9,448 bases of DNA from Syntrophomonas sp. UBA4911 (GTDB taxonomy: Bacteria > Bacillota > Syntrophomonadia > Syntrophomonadales > Syntrophomonadaceae): positions 8,262 through 17,709 of the forward strand of contig DHCD01000047.1 in assembly GCA_002398105.1 (NCBI GenBank). The letters are read 5' to 3'. The notes under the pieces are model-generated. The model had not been told where the DNA came from and made no database searches. It worked only from the letters and a program-made list of their open reading frames with translations. This document shows, in pieces, positions 6,992-9,448 of this stretch. Each line of letters starts with the position of its first letter. The first letter of the stretch is position 1. Both the position numbers and the translations under genes were made by a program.

Positions 6992-8467
6992 ATGCAAAAA
7001 CCTATGGACAAAAACTATAAGCTCTTTATAGATGGCAAATGGGTGGACAGCAAGGGAGGGCAGACCTTTAACGCTTACTGCCCCGCCAACGGGGAAATGC
7101 TGGCTACCTGCGTAAACGGCAGCCGGGAGGACGTGGATGATGCGGTCAAGGCAGCCTGGAAGGCTTTCGAGACCTGGAAAACTGTCAATCCTCAGGAAAG
7201 AGCCGGCTATTTACTGAAGATTGCCGATAAGATTGAAGAAAACGCAGAAAAGCTGGCTATGATCGAGACTCTGGACAACGGCAAGCCTCTCCGGGAAACT
7301 ACTTTGATTGATATTCCCATGGGTATAGACCATTTCCGTTATTTTGCCAGTGCCATCAGAACCGAGGAAGGATCCGCCAACATGCTCAATGATACTACTA
7401 TGAGCCTTATCTTACGGGAACCCATAGGAGTAGTAGGCCAGATCGTACCCTGGAATTTTCCCTTCCTCATGGCGTGCTGGAAATTAGCCCCCGCTCTGGC
7501 AGCAGGCGATACGATCGTATTTAAACCGTCTTCCGAGACATCTTTGAGCGTACTGGAATTATGCAAGATTTTAGCAGAGATACTTCCTCCAGGTGTAGTA
7601 AATGTTGTTACCGGCAAGGGCTCGACTACCGGCAATTATGTGCTGGAACACGAGGGATTCCGCAAACTGGCTTTTACCGGCTCCACTGAAGTCGGCTATC
7701 AGATCGCCGATGCCGCCGCCAAAAAGTTGATCCCCGCCACCCTGGAACTGGGGGGCAAATCGGCCAACATCTTCTTCGCCGACTGCAATTTTGACCGGGC
7801 GATAGAAGGCACCATGCTGGGCATCCTGTTTAACCAGGGGCAGGTATGCTGCGCCGGTTCCCGGGTTTTTGTCCAACAAGATATCTACGATAAATTCCTG
7901 GCGGCAATGGTAGAGAAATTCAATAAGGTTAAGGTCGGTATGCCTTGGGAGATGGAGACTCAGATGGGCAGCCAGATCAACAAGGGGCAGGTAAACATTA
8001 TCCTTGACTATATTGACATCGGCAAGAAAGAAGGAGCCAAAGTTGCCTGCGGCGGTTACAAGATTGAGGAAAACGGCATGGAAAAAGGCAACTTCATCAA
8101 ACCGACTATCCTGGCTGACGTAAACAACAAGATGCGGGTAGCCCAGGAGGAAATCTTCGGACCGGTGGTAACAGTTATTCCTTTCAAGGATGAGAAAGAA
8201 GTAATTGCTATGGCCAATGACAACGAATATGGCCTGGGCGGAGCCGTGTGGACCCAGGATATCAACCGTGCCCTGCGGGTGGCCAGAGGAGTTGAAACCG
8301 GACGTATGTGGATCAATACCTATAACCAGATTGACGCCGGCGCTCCGTTCGGCGGTTACAAGAAATCCGGTATCGGCCGCGAGACCCACAAGATAATGCT
8401 GGCACACTATACTCAGTGCAAGAATATTTATCTGAGCATGGACGAAGGCCCCTTTGGTCTGTATTAA
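6992..8467 (+). CDS. aldehyde dehydrogenase (acetaldehyde dehydrogenase II / AldB-AcoD-like)
   Basis: Oxidises an aldehyde, probably acetaldehyde, to the carboxylic acid with NAD(P) in the cytoplasm. It is a non-acylating enzyme of 491 residues. Seen: PWNFPF with the oxyanion Asn155, KPSSETS with cofactor Lys178, GSTEVG (230-235), LELGG with general base Glu252, and FNQGQVCCAGS with catalytic Cys286 (Cys287 beside it). The Glu-to-Cys spacing of 34 equals that of mammalian ALDH2. The end (FGGYKKSGIGRETHKIMLAHY) resembles the acetaldehyde dehydrogenase group that includes AcoD. A start at ATG 6977 would be 15 nt longer but lies inside the ribosome binding site TGGAGGG (6978-6984), which is 7 nt before ATG 6992, so I choose 6992. 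The position that is Glu195 in ALDH2 is Ser181 here, which may relax NAD preference. It follows the alcohol dehydrogenase and has its own sigma-54 promoter, supporting a two-step alcohol-to-acid pathway. Confidence 0.93.
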   Translation: MQKPMDKNYKLFIDGKWVDSKGGQTFNAYCPANGEMLATCVNGSREDVDDAVKAAWKAFETWKTVNPQERAGYLLKIADKIEENAEKLAMIETLDNGKPLRETTLIDIPMGIDHFRYFASAIRTEEGSANMLNDTTMSLILREPIGVVGQIVPWNFPFLMACWKLAPALAAGDTIVFKPSSETSLSVLELCKILAEILPPGVVNVVTGKGSTTGNYVLEHEGFRKLAFTGSTEVGYQIADAAAKKLIPATLELGGKSANIFFADCNFDRAIEGTMLGILFNQGQVCCAGSRVFVQQDIYDKFLAAMVEKFNKVKVGMPWEMETQMGSQINKGQVNIILDYIDIGKKEGAKVACGGYKIEENGMEKGNFIKPTILADVNNKMRVAQEEIFGPVVTVIPFKDEKEVIAMANDNEYGLGGAVWTQDINRALRVARGVETGRMWINTYNQIDAGAPFGGYKKSGIGRETHKIMLAHYTQCKNIYLSMDEGPFGLY

Positions 8468-8526
8468 TTAAGACCTAACGAAGCGCTAAGTCATATTACC
8501 TTCTACCATCATTTTCTATATTTTAT

Positions 8527-8569
8527 AGCAATAGCGGAGCGTCTCGCTCCGCTATTGCTCAAATTTTTT
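8527..8569 (+). terminator. strong intrinsic terminator after the aldehyde dehydrogenase
   Basis: AGCAATAGCGGAGCG (8527-8541) and CGCTCCGCTATTGCT (8545-8559) form a perfect 15-bp stem with a TCT loop, followed by CAAA and six T residues (8564-8569). It ends the dehydrogenase transcript and insulates nadK from sigma-54 driven transcription. Confidence 0.88.
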
Positions 8570-8606
8570 CTCTGACCGGCAAAACCAGTGCAAATGGAGA
8601 ATTTTT

Positions 8607-8633
8607 ATGATTGCGAGCAGCAAGGGGCACTAA
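8607..8633 (+). other. possible 8-codon leader ORF upstream of nadK
   Basis: ATG (8607) to TAA (8631-8633) encodes MIASSKGH. GGAGA (8596-8600) lies 6 nt upstream, and the stop is 4 nt before the nadK ATG. The Shine-Dalgarno-like AAGGGG of nadK (8622-8627) lies inside this frame, so translational coupling is conceivable. The frame is so short that chance is a real alternative. Confidence 0.2.
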
Positions 8634-8637
8634 TATA

Positions 8638-9448
8638 ATGAAAATACTGATTTTGCATAAAGATAATAGCCGGGCTGGTGATTTGGCCCATGAAATGTCG
8701 ACCGATCTAAAGGCCGGCGACGTTGAAACAGCAGTGATGCCTGCCCATGAAATGGCCCCCCGCTTTCGGCAGGGCCAGGATCTGGTCGTAGTCCTGGGCG
8801 GTGACGGCACCATTTTGAATACCGCCCGTATTTTGGCTGGAACCGGTATCCCCCTGTTAGGAATCAATTTGGGTAAAATCGGCTTCTTAAGCAGCATAGA
8901 TCCGGAGGAATGGCCTCAGGTGCGGGATAAGCTGCTGCAACAGCAATATCGGGTGGAGGAGCGGATGATGATTGATATAGCGGTGCTGCGGGACGGACAG
9001 GAGTGCTGCCGGGGTCAGGCGTTAAATGACGCGGTCATAAGGTCGCATGTTCTTCATACCATCACCCTGAGCCTGGTGCTGAACGGCCAGCCCTATGCCT
9101 GCTACCGGGGAGATGGAATCATATGCGCCACTCCCACCGGTTCCACCGCCTACTCTTATTCGGCCGGAGGACCGGTGCTTTATCAGCAACTGGAGGCCTT
9201 GGCCGTTACCCCGGTTTGCCCTCAGTTGTCCAGTGCCCGAAGCTTGATCGTGCCTGCTGCTATGAATTTGGAATTCACCCTGGAATCCGATCATCTCACC
9301 GGTATAGCCCTGGACGGCAGAAAAGAGATGGAACTGATCAAAGGAGACCGGATTATAATAGGCAAATCCAGCCAGACTACCGGCTTCGTGCAAATAGAAA
9401 ATCGGAGCAGTATGAAAAAAATCATGCAGTGCCGGAACAAAATGCCCT
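8638..9448 (+). CDS. nadK: NAD kinase, 3' end cut off by the window edge
   Basis: Phosphorylates NAD to NADP with ATP or polyphosphate; a soluble, essential housekeeping enzyme. The first 270 residues are visible and no stop is reached; the family is usually about 280-290 residues, so little is missing. Seen: GGDGT (54-58) after a hydrophobic strand, GINLGKIGFL (75-84), the NAD-contacting ND of ALNDAVI (129-134), GDGIICATPTGSTAYSYSAGG (158-178, diagnostic), CPQLSSARSLIVPA (194-207) and LDGR (225-228), where DGQ is common. The ATG at 8638 is supported by AAGGGG (8622-8627) 10 nt upstream and by the MKILI-type N-terminus. In Firmicutes nadK usually sits in a tlyA-nadK-argR-recN cluster; here the gene upstream is an aldehyde dehydrogenase, separated by a strong terminator. 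No clear promoter is visible. Confidence 0.95.
   Translation, partial: MKILILHKDNSRAGDLAHEMSTDLKAGDVETAVMPAHEMAPRFRQGQDLVVVLGGDGTILNTARILAGTGIPLLGINLGKIGFLSSIDPEEWPQVRDKLLQQQYRVEERMMIDIAVLRDGQECCRGQALNDAVIRSHVLHTITLSLVLNGQPYACYRGDGIICATPTGSTAYSYSAGGPVLYQQLEALAVTPVCPQLSSARSLIVPAAMNLEFTLESDHLTGIALDGRKEMELIKGDRIIIGKSSQTTGFVQIENRSSMKKIMQCRNKMP

Noticed and set aside
6943..7020. Small GTG/ATG frame overlapping the aldehyde dehydrogenase start
   Set aside because: Ribosome binding site spacing is poor for both possible starts (15 and 27 nt from the purine run) and the product has no recognisable character; noted only under the leader.
7571..8407. Long minus-strand open frame of 278 codons opposite the aldehyde dehydrogenase
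   Set aside because: It lies wholly inside a well-supported gene with intact catalytic motifs and shows no family resemblance of its own; it is a shadow of the codon bias of the + strand gene.
8611..8639. TTGCGA-N17-TATAAT resembling a sigma-A promoter at nadK
   Set aside because: The -10 would overlap the nadK start codon and put the transcript start inside the gene, while a ribosome binding site and a family-typical N-terminus support the ATG at 8638.

Overview
The window looks like chromosomal DNA of an anaerobic, endospore-class Firmicute (Clostridia; something like the Syntrophomonadaceae or Peptococcaceae is my guess, not proven). The reasons are strong GGAGG-type ribosome binding sites, a Firmicutes-style secreted DD-carboxypeptidase, a beta-oxidation/butyrate dehydrogenase, a thermophile/clostridial-type iron alcohol dehydrogenase and a bacterial enhancer-binding regulator. 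All genes lie on the + strand. I see no mobile element, tRNA, rRNA or CRISPR array.

Layout. Positions 1-723 hold the 3' part of a 3-hydroxyacyl-CoA (3-hydroxybutyryl-CoA) dehydrogenase gene that starts outside the window. Positions 817-2778 hold a probable two-gene unit: a D,D-carboxypeptidase (DacF/PBP5 type) and a HAD phosphatase of the phosphoglycolate phosphatase type. Positions 2926-4941 encode a sigma-54 activator with GAF, PAS, AAA+ and Fis-type HTH domains (AcoR-like), preceded by its own sigma-A-like promoter and followed by a terminator. Positions 5351-6574 encode an iron-dependent alcohol dehydrogenase, and 6992-8467 an aldehyde dehydrogenase that ends at a very strong hairpin terminator. 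Positions 8638-9448 are the start of an NAD kinase gene (nadK) that runs off the right edge.

The most interesting part is 2926-8467. Both long intergenic regions (4942-5350 and 6575-6991) carry a near-consensus sigma-54 -24/-12 promoter. About 120 bp upstream of each is a related dyad (TGAACA-N2-TGT-N13-ACA-N2-TGT) that looks like the enhancer site of one regulator. The simplest reading is a self-contained regulon: the activator senses an alcohol, aldehyde or related metabolite and drives two separate transcripts, alcohol to aldehyde (Fe-ADH) and aldehyde to acid (ALDH), feeding reduced cofactor into the cell. The protein families are known. The paired enhancer/promoter architecture and its exact binding motif are what I would follow up.
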